Shown here: one piece after another, positions 1-10,229 of the stretch
How positions within the stretch are numbered: the first letter of the stretch is position 1
Layout: every line of letters starts with the position of its first letter
Assembly (NCBI GenBank): GCA_036345935.2
Contig: JADWOT020000010.1
Location: 8,379,576-8,443,575, forward strand
DNA: 64,000 nucleotides
Direction of reading: 5' to 3'
DNA from: Taenia hydatigena
Taxonomy: Eukaryota > Platyhelminthes > Cestoda > Cyclophyllidea > Taeniidae
Translations under genes and position numbers: made by a program
Notes under the pieces: generated by a model
Database searches by the model: none
Told to the model about the DNA's origin: nothing
The model's input: the letters and a program-made list of their open reading frames with translations, nothing else

Positions 1-950
1 AGTGCCGTTTGCTATCCCTATGTGGCTTAAAATGAAGGGCTCGTGGGTTACTTCATTAGCGTGAGGTTCGTCCCATACTCAGCGTTGTAATTAGCTCTGC
101 TGATAATGTTGTTATTTTACTCATGCCTCATGCCTTAAAATTGCAATGCCAACTGCAGTCAGAGCCGCTGGGATGCTGAGGAAATCACTGGGTTGTAGGC
201 AGGCAAGCTGAAATAATTCTTGTGCGAAGTATTGATTGATGATACTGGGTGGGAGAATGAACCCGCCTAGTAGACAGAAGAAGGCTTTGGTTGTCATCGC
301 ACGGCCCACAGCCACAGTTGTGGTGATTTTCCTACTGATTAGCTCATACCAGCATTCCCACCAACGCGTTGTGTGAATGCGTATATGACCTCTGGCGGCA
401 TTCCTAGTGAGCACCCTTTGCATATGGAAAACAAAAACAATGGAGCGAGCAGAAATTAATTACGTTAGGATGTGTGTGTTATCACAGTTCTATGCACAGT
501 TGCATTCAATTTCGGCATTGATCCTTGCCTCGTATCTTGCACACATAAGATGAGGTGATAGTAGCCATTGCGTACTGCACAAAATGAATAGTCGTGGAAA
601 TCTATTCTCTGCGAATGGTGTCATTTATTGTACTTCGGGCTCAGCTTAACGTCGTTCGTTGGGACCTAATTGGTTTGAACATGCTGCCAAAGCTGATGGT
701 GGGGCTGCACTCACGTTGCCTAAATCTTATTTCGTTTGACTTACTGCCACTGGTTAGCCGATTCCACAATCAATTTGGTGTTCGTTCCTTCCTTTATCGA
801 GAAAGCAGCAGTCACACAGATGCGGGCCGAGTGAATGTCCACTGCCTTACCTAGATACGCCATCACACTTCGTGATGTCGAGGCTCAATTAACTATGGTT
901 AACAACATCTGCAATGTGTGCAGAACTATATGTTAAGAAGTTAATGCCTC
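1..950 (-). repeat. Partial third copy of block Q
   Basis: Positions 1-860 match 5745-6620 in the same orientation and 25300-26190 in inverted orientation, with scattered substitutions. From about 860 to 950 the match changes to block R (compare 22845-22915), so the copy is a Q/R chimera. The minus-strand reading frame at 121-297 (58 residues from an ATG, beginning MTTKAFFCLLGG) is kept in all three Q copies. The small two-exon gene seen in the other Q copies is broken here: the acceptor that reads CGCAG in copy 1 has become CGATA near 800. The block is cut by the window start. Confidence 0.85.
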
Positions 951-2150
951 TTGTGTCCAAGTTAGAGGTTTTGGTTTTCGGCTATGGACTAGATGGTCCA
1001 TTCGCCTCTGTCTACGAGGTTGAATTGTAGGTTTCTGTCATGCTGAAATTGTTCGCAGGTGCAACATTTGCACTCATTCTTGGGCTGGATGTCGAACTTG
1101 TTACCGCAAGAATTTGTAACAGTTCTGGTTAGCTTTGTGACTAAATGTTTTGCGAGATTTGCACTAGCGAGTTTAAACTATGCCGCACGATTTGCCTTTT
1201 CATTCCTTGGTGCTAATCCGCTTCATTTTAGTAAACCTAGTTTCTCGAGAAGTGTATCATATCTTGTTGACAGACAATACGTGGGTATTTCCGTTTTTTT
1301 TTACAAAAGGATTAGCATTTCCAGTGGTTGATGCATATTGGTTGCGCAAAGTGTTTTGATTTCGAATACATGGCATTCAATTTGTGACACCGAATCTCTA
1401 TGAATGCAAAGACTGTGCAGAGATGAAACGATGTAATGTAGGTTCGACTGCCACTTGATTTGCCATAGCGCTCTCGACGGCACTTGATGAGTGGCAGCTC
1501 TGTTTAACTTCGAGCAAATTATTCGATCATCCGTGGAACACGCGATCGTCTCATCTGCTCAGTAGAGCCTACCCACACTGAAGGCGAAACTCCATGGTTC
1601 ACACGCCCTTCGCCTCTATATGCTGGGCTCCTCTTAGGCTCATGAAAGACACCTAGTCTCCGAAATCAGCCTGTACGAGTTCAGCTTTTGTGAACAATGC
1701 AACAGAGACTGCTAATCAGCTTGATGCTGAATTGAGAGAACAGTCGGAATAAAGTGGAATCAAACACCTATTTTACTGTTATTGCTGTACGGCCCACCAC
1801 TCACTCAAACGTTGTATAGCCAAACCCATCGAAGTGACTCGAGACTGTCTGCATTGCGAGCCAGCTTTACTTAATTCTACAGCCACAGTAGCCTCGATTT
1901 GAAGCTGTCACACAGCCTCCGATAGCAATGCGATCGCACCTCATTTAAATGTAAAGCATAACTCTTGATTTGTTGCACCAGTTTCTTTCAGCCGCATGAT
2001 GCTAGTGATTTCAGTCAAATATTTTATTCTAATACCCAATTGGGGCGTCTTTCATCTACCTCAGTCCTCCTCACCATGGCCCCACAGCACGTGCGTCAGT
2101 GATATTTTGTATTTGAATTAGGTCATTTCATAGGCTAGCCTACATTGCCT
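951..2150. other. Spacer without recognised gene
   Basis: I see only short open frames with no splice context or family signature, and no match to the repeat blocks beyond 950. Confidence 0.5.
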
Positions 2151-2151
2151 G

Positions 2152-2159
2152 TATATAAG
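2152..2159 (+). promoter_or_regulatory. TATA box of the two-domain FnIII pseudogene
   Basis: TATATAAG lies 44 bp upstream of the ATG at 2203, a normal distance for a short 5' untranslated region. The corresponding position upstream of the 12.58 kb gene reads TATAAATA. Confidence 0.55.
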
Positions 2160-2202
2160 CGACAAGTGTAGGGTTGTAGTAGCAAATTGTTACTGCAATT
2201 CT

Positions 2203-3807
2203 ATGACTTTTCTTCGACTTTGCTTGATTATTTTGGCGACCGCCTGCTTACATGGTGACTCCGCACTGAAAACTGGTAAGATGCCCGTCTTCTAATGCTC
2301 TACTCACATCCCACGCACGTAGATGCCCCACCAATGGGAACTTTGGTTCACTTAGTGAACTTGACGTGATTAGCTGCCATTCCTTCACTTTTAATAGCTT
2401 TACGCTGAGAGGATGGTAGAATTCATACTGATGCATGAAATACACCTTAGATTATTATTGTCCTCAACCAGTTAGTTATAAGCCCACAGTGAGTTACATG
2501 CGTGGAGCGCATGATACACCAATTCCACCTTCCTCTCTCTCCCTCTCCACACACCTCCTCCCAACTCTCCTTACAGGCATAAATCAACCATCATTCGAGG
2601 CAACTTACTACAGTGATGATCACGAATTGGAACTGAAGATGCACGAACCCACGGGTGTGGTAGGAGAATTCGGTGGCTATGAGATCCTAACAAAGAGCGG
2701 CCCGCATGCGAAGGAAAGCAAATAACATTCAGAAGTTGTGCTCGAGGAAGCGCAACGAAAATACGTAATAGAGGACCTCAAGCCATCAGTATCATATGCT
2801 GTTACGGTGCGTGGATGCGTATTACCTCTTAAAACCAGCGCGACAGCTGATCCGTTGCAATTCACAGTGCTACCGTCAGGTTTGTCATTTGGCGCGCTAC
2901 GCCTATGCAATTTGTAGCAGCGTTTCATGCATTCACCACCTTGCTTGGCATTCTACATTTACCTCCAGCCTCAAAGGTATGCATGTGCATTTTTCGCAAT
3001 GACAATCGATTTCATTTTGCATTGCGCAGAATGGAGTGTTCCACGGAATGTGAAACTGCGAGCACTTAACCCATTCACGGTGCTTTTGACATGGCAACCG
3101 CCAGCCAAGACCTACGGTTGTGTCTCTAGCTACATCATTGAATGAAGCCGTAATAATACGTGGCGGAAGAGCGTTCGCCCCTCCTCCAGTCGTTCCTACG
3201 TCTTCAGAAAATTGAAACCCGAGGAGAACATTTCTGCCTCTGTGCGTGCACGCAATCGACGAAAGGCACCGGTAAAGTTTGTATACGTTGGTTCCCGCAG
3301 CAAAATCCTGACAGCACGCACTCCTCTTTTCCGCTGAGGTCAGTCTACTCTTCGTCTCTCCTCAAACATTATGCTGTGACTTTAAATTGACTGAGCTAAT
3401 TCAGACTTGGAGTTGAACAGAACAGAACAGAAGCATTGTGACAATAAAATGGGAGCGACAAACTGTCCTTTGTTCATGTTAAGTATCAGTATCAACTCGA
3501 CTTTAGCCAGTCGAACAGATGCAGCCAGTAAGGCAGGCAAAGAACCACGTGATACACAGCCTACAGCTAAGTGACGCCTTTGTTTTCCAAGTTATCATAA
3601 CAAAACTTGCTTTTGTAGGATAGATGGTGAAGAGTGAGCTATTTGGTCAACACAGTCTGCCCCGTCCCCTGCATTCGCCATGTTTGGCTTGACTGCTCCA
3701 GTTGTTGCAACCGTGTTCACTTGCGTGGTAGTATGCTCTGTGTGGACTTCCTCTCATTTTCAATTTGTGACTTCAATTAGCACAACCAACCATCTCTCGT
3801 CAATAAA
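2203..3807 (+). pseudogene. Secreted two-FnIII-domain antigen pseudogene (45W/TSOL45-like layout)
   Basis: Four exons can be traced. Exon 1 (2203-2275) encodes a signal peptide beginning MTFLRLCLIILATACLHG, with donor GTAAGA. Exon 2 (2577-2879, phase 1-1, 303 bp) encodes a whole FnIII domain, including the usual late strand motif LKPSVSYAVTV, but has an in-frame TAA at 2723-2725. Exon 3 (3030-3271) encodes a second FnIII domain (TVLLTWQPP, then SYVFRKLKPEENISASV), interrupted by TGA at 3143-3145. Exon 4 (from 3656) encodes a hydrophobic tail, LTAPVVATVFTCVVVCSVW. Signal peptide, two FnIII exons and a hydrophobic tail is, to my knowledge, the layout of the Taenia 45W/TSOL45 oncosphere antigens. 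The tail frame runs to 3865, past the AATAAA at 3802, so the original stop was probably lost too. Splice sites and phases otherwise look intact, suggesting recent death. FnIII identity is firm; the 45W assignment is inference. Confidence 0.75.
3802..3807 (+). terminator. Polyadenylation signal AATAAA
   Basis: It lies about 145 bp after the start of the tail exon of the FnIII pseudogene and marks the probable 3' end. A second AATAAA at 3443 falls inside the inferred third intron. Confidence 0.45.
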
Positions 3808-3930
3808 TACTTGTCCCAAAGTGTTTTCCTCTGCAAATTACTTCCCAATTTTTCTTGATGTATGAAGTAAACAGGAGTGTTGTTGTGTGACTACTTCAAA
3901 TTATTTGTTTCCCGATTAGACACAATTATG

Positions 3931-3955
3931 ACACACACACGCACACGCACACAAA
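3931..3955. repeat. (AC)n microsatellite
   Basis: A run of about 12 AC units interrupted by two CG steps, in the spacer behind the FnIII pseudogene. Confidence 0.9.
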
Positions 3956-4424
3956 CAAGTATATTTTATTCAAATTAAAAAGCGACTCTCGAATCTTCGC
4001 AGCAAATGCGCCTCAGTAGGCAGGAATTCAAGCTAGTAAGTGAAATTGCTTGGGCAGTAGGGGAGATATTAAGGGAGGGAGTAGACTCACGTGTCGTGTC
4101 TTCGTTGGTCAGTTGTTGAAACGCGGCGAGCCATTCGCTCCAGTGACGTAAGTGGCATTCGCCACCCAACCAGACAAGTAGGCAGTTAAGTGCACAAAGA
4201 TGATGGCTTCAACGATCAAAACGCGTAAGTGTACGCAAAAGCAAGGATAGGAAAGACTAAGGATTCACATTTATTGGTGGTGGCTTTGTAAACTTGCGTA
4301 GCCACTGTGGAAGAAAGAGAAGTGATGAAGTAGTAGAAATGCTAGCCGCGCAGTCCAAAGGCGTTCCGATGCCGAATCCGATGCAATTATTCAACTCGAA
4401 TTTTGTTTGTTTACGGGCTTGCAG
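3956..4424. other. Spacer with possible stray exons
   Basis: A short minus-strand stretch (about 4085-4165, containing ECHLRHWSEWLAAFQQ) ends at a good donor, GTGAGT. A plus-strand ATG at 4201 runs into GTAAGT after eight codons. Neither can be joined to a neighbour in phase, so no gene is called. Confidence 0.3.
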
Positions 4425-4631
4425 AGCATAATTCTTGTGCGGTATGAAGGCGCGTTCCTAATGACCAGCACCAAAGATTGGGGCAGTCACGAGTGGATTA
4501 GCAATGAGAGATCCACGTTTCCATGTGGGTTGGAATTGAAAGTGCGAATGTCCTCATCGCAGGAGATCAGACACAATGAAGTGAAACTAGGACTCGAGAA
4601 ATGCATGCACATAAATGTATCACCTCCTTAA
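4425..4631 (+). pseudogene. Possible terminal exon, FnIII-like, orphan
   Basis: A good acceptor (TTTGTTTACGGGCTTGCAG) precedes 69 open codons with protein-like composition (68 residues plus stop), including WGSHEWISNERSTFP and LGLEKCMHINVSPP, ending in TAA. The last motif resembles the final strands of an FnIII domain. No compatible upstream exon was found, so this may be debris of another antigen-family member. The assignment is weak. Confidence 0.3.
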
Positions 4632-4949
4632 TTCGAGAATTCACATAAATAGCGAAGGATGAAATTACAACATTTGGCATTGGTAAGAGTGCGTAACAGA
4701 AGTGATGGAGCACCAGCACATGCATGCGGATGTTCTTCGACAAAGGCGTAACCACTTAATCTGAACGACATTTCGAACTGACACATTGTGTGCCAGTTCT
4801 GAATGTTCTATCGCATTAGGCGTGTACTTGGGTCACTATCAGTGGGCACATTTGTCGACCTGAGGCAACAAGCAATAAACGTTTTCTTAGAGTGAATGCC
4901 ACAAAAATGACTTGTAGAACAGTGTAGGTAATATTAACATACTTCCTTC

Positions 4950-5077
4950 ATATGACCACTTTCTGCCAAAGGCAGAAAACCGGCAATGCACAAATAAACA
5001 GCCGCAAAAACTGCAACAACACATGGTGATGGTTATTTGGTAAACAATAGATTGTACCACATTTATCACTTTCTAAA
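4950..5077 (-). repeat. Truncated inner end of block R (inverted)
   Basis: The reverse complement matches 8340-8465 at roughly 75-80%. It mirrors the R block on the other side of the small palindrome, which therefore once had a longer left arm. The homology stops near 4950. Confidence 0.6.
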
Positions 5078-5735
5078 CCACTAACACTGCAATCAGTAAT
5101 GTGACGCGAATGCGAATTCCACTGATGCATGAAATTGCGCAGGCTAAGGCAAGGCTGTCACGAGTACATCACCCTGTCCATAAGTCGTTGTCATTGCTAG
5201 CTGATAACATGAACATCAGCAATTCATGATTGGTGTGCAGAGTCCTCGGTGCTCACACACTTCAGAGTTAGTGTGCTACCTCACTATCGTGATGTTGGTG
5301 TTCAAATGCCCGCTGTTGTAATTACTTGCTTAACAATCTTCATATCTTACCGATGCTTGATGACCTCTCATTTTACCATTAACTCAACACACAACTGTGT
5401 GCATGCTGAGGAAAGTGAGTGATCTTTGACAGCTAAGCTGAAGCACTTCTGGTGATCAGCGTTGACTGATGATTGTGTGGGAGAGGATGGACCTGCTTAG
5501 TGGATTGAAGAAGGGCGTGGTGTTGACCGCATTGCTCTGTGGTGTAGTTTCTGTTATTCTCTCGCTCCTATTCAAACAAGTGCAATCCAACCTGCGCACT
5601 ATACCAATGCTCAGATAACCTCTAGCGGCATCCTTACTGGACAGCTGTTGTGTGTGTAAAACAGTACCGATGCGAAGGGCAAGAGTTGCACCTATGTAAG
5701 AAATACTATGGATTCATAGTCCCATACATAATTTC
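5078..5735 (+). repeat. Palindrome arm P, copy 1
   Basis: Almost perfect inverted match to 7668-8325: only a few differences were seen, for example at 5113. A direct but about 10% diverged copy lies at 23620-24265. It carries the membrane micro-ORF at 5469-5618. Confidence 0.92.
5469..5618 (+). CDS. Single-span membrane micro-ORF, copy 1 left
   Basis: A 49-codon frame from ATG to TAA: a charged head (MIVWERMDLLSGLKKG), one hydrophobic span of about 20 residues (VVLTALLCGVVSVILSLL) and a short polar end (KQVQSNLRTI). The same frame persists in all four P arms (5469, 7781, 23999, 26323), with differences mostly between hydrophobic residues. No family is recognised. It could be a free peptide or a membrane exon of a larger gene. 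No clear splice site sets the end, and persistence could also reflect recent arm homogenisation. Confidence 0.3.
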   Translation: MIVWERMDLLSGLKKGVVLTALLCGVVSVILSLLFKQVQSNLRTIPMLR

Positions 5736-5864
5736 CCAAATCTAGTGCCGTTTACTATCCGCATGTGCCTCGAATTGAAGGGTTCGTGGGTTACTTCGTC
5801 AGCGTGAGGTTCGTCTCATATACTCAGCGTTGTGATTAGCTCTGCTAATAATATTGTTATCTCC

Positions 5865-6041
5865 TCACGCCTCATGCCTTAAAATTGTAATGCCAACTGC
5901 AGTTAGGGCTGTTGAGATGCTGAGGAAAACACTCAGTTGTAGACAGGCAAGCTGAAATAATTCTTGTGCAAAGTATTGATTGATGATATTGGGTGGGAGA
6001 ATGAACCCGCCTAGTAGACAGAAGAAGGCTTTGGTTGTCAT
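5865..6041 (-). CDS. Conserved 58-residue hydrophobic ORF in Q, copy 1
   Basis: ATG to TGA, with two hydrophobic stretches (FFCLLGGFILPP and FLSISTALTAVGITIL). The frame is kept in three Q copies (minus strand 121-297 and 5865-6041; plus strand 25899-26075), but most copy differences change residues, as expected under weak constraint. In two copies GTGAG overlaps the stop and could act as a splice donor, making this an exon. Function unknown. Confidence 0.25.
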   Translation of the reverse strand: MTTKAFFCLLGGFILPPNIINQYFAQELFQLACLQLSVFLSISTALTAVGITILRHEA

Positions 6042-6505
6042 CGCACGGCCCACAGCCACAGTTGTGGTGATTTTCCTACTGCTTAGCTCATACCAGCATT
6101 TTCCACCAACGCGTTGTGCGAATATGTAGGTGACCGCCGGTGGCATTCCTAGTGAACGCCTTTTGCACATGGAAAACAAAAACAATGGGGCGAGCACAAA
6201 TTAATTGCGTTAGGATGTGTGTGTAATCACAGTTCTATACAAATTTTCATTCAATTTCGACATTAATCCTTTCCTAATAACTTGCACACATACAATGAGG
6301 TGAGAGTTGCCACTGAGCACCACACAAAATAAATTTAGTCGTGGAAATCTATTCTCTGCAAATGGTGTCATTTATTGTACTTCGCACACAGCTTAACGTC
6401 GTCCGTTGGGATCTAAATGTTTTGAACATGCTGCCAAAGCCGATGGTGGGGCTGCAATTGTTGCACCAGTATTCCTAATGTCGCCTAAATCTTATTTCAT
6501 TTGAC

Positions 6506-6771
6506 TTACTGCCACTGGTTGGCCGATTCCACAATCAGTTTGGTGTTCGTTACTTCCTTCTGCGAGAAAGCAGCAGTCACACAGATGTGGGTGGAGTGAA
6601 CGTTTACTGCCTTACTTGGGTACCCATCACACTTCGTGGTGCCGAGGCAAAATAGCAATGGCCAATGACATCCGAATTTCGTACAGTATTTAGCCACATG
6701 TTAAGGCTCGATAACACGCGTGTGATGGTGACGGCAACAACAACGATGCCGCATAAGTTCTTGCACACCAT
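6506..6771 (-). CDS. Two-exon small signal-anchored protein, copy 1
   Basis: Exon 1 (6771 down to 6616) starts ATG, encodes a hydrophobic anchor (LCGIVVVAVTITRVL) and a mid section with motif FASAPRSVMG, and ends CAA at donor GTAAGG. A 56-bp intron ending CTTTCTCGCAG leads to exon 2 (6559 down to 6506), which encodes TNTKLIVESANQWQ and a TAA. Phases are 0/0, and the product is 52+17 residues. The inverted copy at 25166-25437 keeps start, anchor, donor, acceptor, phase and stop despite about 10% divergence, which argues for a real gene. The R blocks contain a related exon. No known family is recognised. The product is probably secreted or membrane-anchored. Confidence 0.4.
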
Positions 6772-7667
6772 TAACTTTAATTCGTGTAAAATTGGTTTTT
6801 GGTCACAACGAGTACGCGAGTTCTCTTTAAAATAAATGCAAGTTGATGCTAAATTGCCTGCTGAAGATTCTCAATCCAACTGATTCCTTTAACAGGGAAC
6901 CATTGTTTATCGCAAGTACGAGGACGTGGACGAGGAGGAGGATGAGGAATGTTTGTGCATGATCTTCGAATTCTCGCAGAAATTGTACCATTTGAATTGC
7001 TCACGGTTGTGAAACGGTTAGTAATTCTCGAAACCCAGCAGTCTGAAACCAGAAATGCGTTGAGAATGTGAAATGTCAATTCTACTGTGATGTTCTGCGT
7101 TTGTTTTATCAGTTGAGGAGAGGCAACCGACACTGGTGCTTGCTCATTTCAATGCATATTTACCGCTCTATTTTCCTTAAGTCCCGCAGTATTAGTTAGT
7201 GCAAGCCGCTGAGCTTCTGCTACTTGCTGTTCTCAAACGCAAAGACTCGAGTGCCCATTTCTTAAGCCACATGTAAGTAAGTTCACACGTAAGGTCCCTA
7301 CCATTACAGCAGTAGTTGGAGATCGAAAAGGCCCCTTTCAACCTAATTACTCACACACACACACTTGATTTACAAAGAGGTGATTGAGAATGCGGAGAAC
7401 AGTAGCAGAACCCAGATAAGCGCAGGAGATCGGCCAGCGTTGAGTACCAAACTGCATATTACCAATGAACGCAATCGAAACACTTAGGGAGCTAGCGGAA
7501 GCAAGGCTTTCATAAGAAGCCCATTTCCCTTTAGAAAGAAGTCGAGACATATCATATTCACACGGCTAAAGCGATTTAGTGAGATGCACATCTCGATCTA
7601 TGCGGTGTAATTCTTAGACAGAAGTCAATTTCGCAACTGAAGGGAAGGACGTGAGCGCTCCAAGTGT

Positions 7668-8325
7668 TTATGTATGGGACTATGAATCCATAGTATTTCT
7701 TACATAGGTGCAACTCTTGCCCTTCGCATCGGTACTGTTTTACACACACAACAGCTGTCCAGTAAGGATGCCGCTAGAGGTTATCTGAGCATTAGTATAG
7801 TGCGCAGGTTGGATTGCACTTGTTTGAATAGGAGCGAGAGAATAACAGAAACTACACCACAGAGCAATGCGGTCAACACCACGCCCTTCTTCAATCCACT
7901 AAGCAGGTCCATCCTCTCCCACACAATCATCAGTCAACGCTGATCACCAGAAGTGCTTCAGCTTAGCTGTCAAAGATCACTCACTTTCCTCAGCATGCAC
8001 ACAGTTGTGTGTTGAGTTAATGGTAAAATGAGAGGTCATCAAGCATCGGTAAGATATGAAGATTGTTAAGCAAGTAATTACAACAGCGGGCATTTGAACA
8101 CCAACATCACGATAGTGAGGTAGCACACTAACTCTGAAGTGTGTGAGCACCGAGGACTCTGCACACCAATCATGAATTGCTGATGTTCATGTTATCAGCT
8201 AGCAATGACAACGACTTATGGACAGGGTGATGTACTCGTGACAGCCTTGCCTTAGCCTGCGCAATTTCATGCATCAGTGGAATTCGCACTCGCGTCACAT
8301 TACTGATTGCAGTGTTAGTGGTTTA
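7668..8325 (-). repeat. Palindrome arm P', copy 1
   Basis: Inverted partner of 5078-5735 and nearly identical to it. Its outer half (about 7970-8325) is also almost identical to the outer half of the P' arm at 26515-26868, unlike the inner half. Confidence 0.92.
7781..7930 (-). CDS. Single-span membrane micro-ORF, copy 1 right
   Basis: Inverted partner of the frame at 5469-5618, same length, with at least one replacement (Pro to Leu near the C terminus). The same uncertainty about real translation applies. Confidence 0.3.
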   Translation of the reverse strand: MIVWERMDLLSGLKKGVVLTALLCGVVSVILSLLFKQVQSNLRTILMLR

Positions 8326-8384
8326 GAAGGTGTCCAAAGTGCTACAATTTTTCGCTTACTGATTTAACCACCACCGCATGTTGT

Positions 8385-8588
8385 GTGACACAGGCTGCAC
8401 TGTTTGCGGTTGTTCATTTGTGCATCGGCAGTCTTCTGCCTTTGCGCTTGCTACTCGCGACACATCGTGTGATTATTTCTGTGTTCACTAAAATCTTCTG
8501 CTCAATACTCAAAGTATTTTCGTATTTTGATATTCCACCGATTCCATTGCATTTAATTCCTTGTTGTCAACATACTTCGTGGAAATAA
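8385..8588 (+). CDS. Hydrophobic C-terminal exon candidate in block R
   Basis: An acceptor-like CCACCGCATGTTGTGTGACACAG precedes an open frame with a long hydrophobic stretch (HLCIGSLLPLRLLLA, then VIISVFTKIFCSIL). It ends in a TAA that overlaps AATAAA at 8584. The frame is intact in all three R copies (also 23342-23617 minus and 26849-27130 plus), although about eight residues differ. I do not recognise the family; a final transmembrane exon is the simplest reading. Confidence 0.25.
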   Translation: MTQAALFAVVHLCIGSLLPLRLLLATHRVIISVFTKIFCSILKVFSYFDIPPIPLHLIPCCQHTSWK

Positions 8589-10022
8589 ACAATTTATGTT
8601 TTTGTGTAGACAAAATAAAATATCCATTTTTATATTAAGATCTAGTTATTGTGGCCATCAGTTTAGATTGAAAACTCCTCGCCCAAAGGGAATGCTCACT
8701 CGTTAATGATTCGCTTAATTTGCCAATTTGAAGGCTACTTGCTCATTTCTAGTGCATTATCTGTGCCAGTGCTGTCTCCTTCTCGATTCTGGAAACGACT
8801 GGAATTTAGGTGGATGGGCCGTAGGTGCTTAGGATGAAGGACATACTACCAAGCAGCATTCCATTTTCGGTGTCGATACCGGGTTAGGCATTAGAGTTGA
8901 TAGGATTATGCACGTCTGTTATGTAGCATTTGATAAAGTACGTAGAATGTGGAATTGGACTACGCTCAGGTAAGTGTGAGTTCCAGCATCTGAGTTGATA
9001 TGATGTGTTTTGTGTCTCACTAACTTCTTAACACATATTTCTCCAGACGTTGCACATGTTGTTGGCCATTGTTATTTTGCCTCCGTATCACGGATCAAGG
9101 TACATGAGTGCTTTTAAGCGGCTTTCTGACAAAGTGGATTGGTTGGCGTACGGAGGTGTGTTTCCCTACTCTACTGAAACAGATTAAAATACGGGCGAAG
9201 ATACATACTACAATTTTGTCCAATGCTTTGATGCAAGGTCATATTTGTATTGCAACTGGGCTCCATTTGTCATTTTCAATTTCTCGAACCCGGCCTCCGT
9301 TTAGGAGAGGCTAACATTAGATTCGTGGCAAACAAAACAGGAGAGAAGCTGCAATCAAATTTGACAAATAAATGGAGATCTATTTTAGTGTGTAATGGCC
9401 ATCTCCCATGGCACACAGATTGGTCGTTTGGGGGATAACTGCATCCCTGCAATGCTTTTCGTGTGAAATGCGCATCCCTTTCCTCCGGTGCCTGCATTTT
9501 CCAATCCTTTCATGTTCTTATTTGCCCTTCCCTTCACTGCTCATATTTTTTGGTTGTGTAGACAGTAACGCATACTTTCCAGTAGAAACGGAAAAACGCA
9601 ATGTTGTGGGTCTCCGAGGATGTTGATGATCTGCCAGTTCCAGCAGGAATAATGCATTTCAGGTGTCGTGGACAATCGGTGAGTGAAGTGATGCGAGACG
9701 ACTCTCATGCAATTCCTAAATATGAACTATGTGAGTCATTTTTAAAGTAACGCATTAATAATTTGAACAGATATTTCCGGTAAGCATAGACAGTGATTGC
9801 ATGAAAGTGTCTGTCTGCACAGTCATTGTGATGTTGGCTGCAGTTGCTTCTGATGCAAAACCAGTGGACATCATGCGGGTTGAAAGGTCAAATGCACGTT
9901 GAGTGGTGCATTTGGGGTAGTCCCTGTCATCAGGAAGAAGTCGTGTCTGGTATCATTCGTTTGTAAGCAGATTGAGCAATATCTTGGTTATTAGAAAAAT
10001 GTGCCCATAAATTAATCCCGAA

Positions 10023-10229
10023 ATGCAAAGGAAGAATTACCTGCTTGGTTTTAATTCAACAAGGCGCCGAGTTGCTTGGTACATACTACTTCAATTTACT
10101 ATGAACACTCACATCCAGTGCCCTAAATGTGCACAACTTGTTTGCATTTCTCGTCACCATCACAATGGTGGCTACAAATTATTCTTCCATGTAGTTTGTT
10201 TAGAAACCCATAAATTAATCTTTAAATAA
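10023..10229 (+). CDS. Cys/His-rich ORF in block R (zinc-ribbon-like)
   Basis: A 68-residue frame from ATG. The C-terminal half reads CPKCAQLVCISRHHHNGG followed by a Cys and a His about 15 residues on, a possible zinc ribbon. It is kept at 21010-21216 (minus) with few changes. The third R copy has lost it to the 28.66-30.56 kb replacement. A second ORF in the R blocks (CPNCAKWKRLKQDC, 28228-28458) has similar spacing. This could be transposase or gene debris; no DDE catalytic core was found. Confidence 0.22.
   Translation: MQRKNYLLGFNSTRRRVAWYILLQFTMNTHIQCPKCAQLVCISRHHHNGGYKLFFHVVCLETHKLIFK

Larger units (their letters stand above)
5740..7655. repeat. Palindrome core block Q, copy 1
   Basis: It lies between inverted arms P and P'. 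It matches 24275-26205 in reverse orientation at roughly 90% and 1-950 in direct orientation. It contains the two-exon gene at 6506-6771, a 58-residue minus-strand frame at 5865-6041, and a short AC run near 7352. Confidence 0.88.

Noticed and set aside
5078..8325. P-Q-P' as a foldback DNA transposon with long terminal inverted repeats
   Set aside because: Homology continues beyond both arms into R, and no target-site duplication flanks the unit, so palindrome formation by duplication fits better.
10023..10229. Complete transposase gene in block R
   Set aside because: Only a possible zinc-ribbon piece is visible; no catalytic domain, terminal repeats or target duplications were found, so R is treated as a segmental duplicate.
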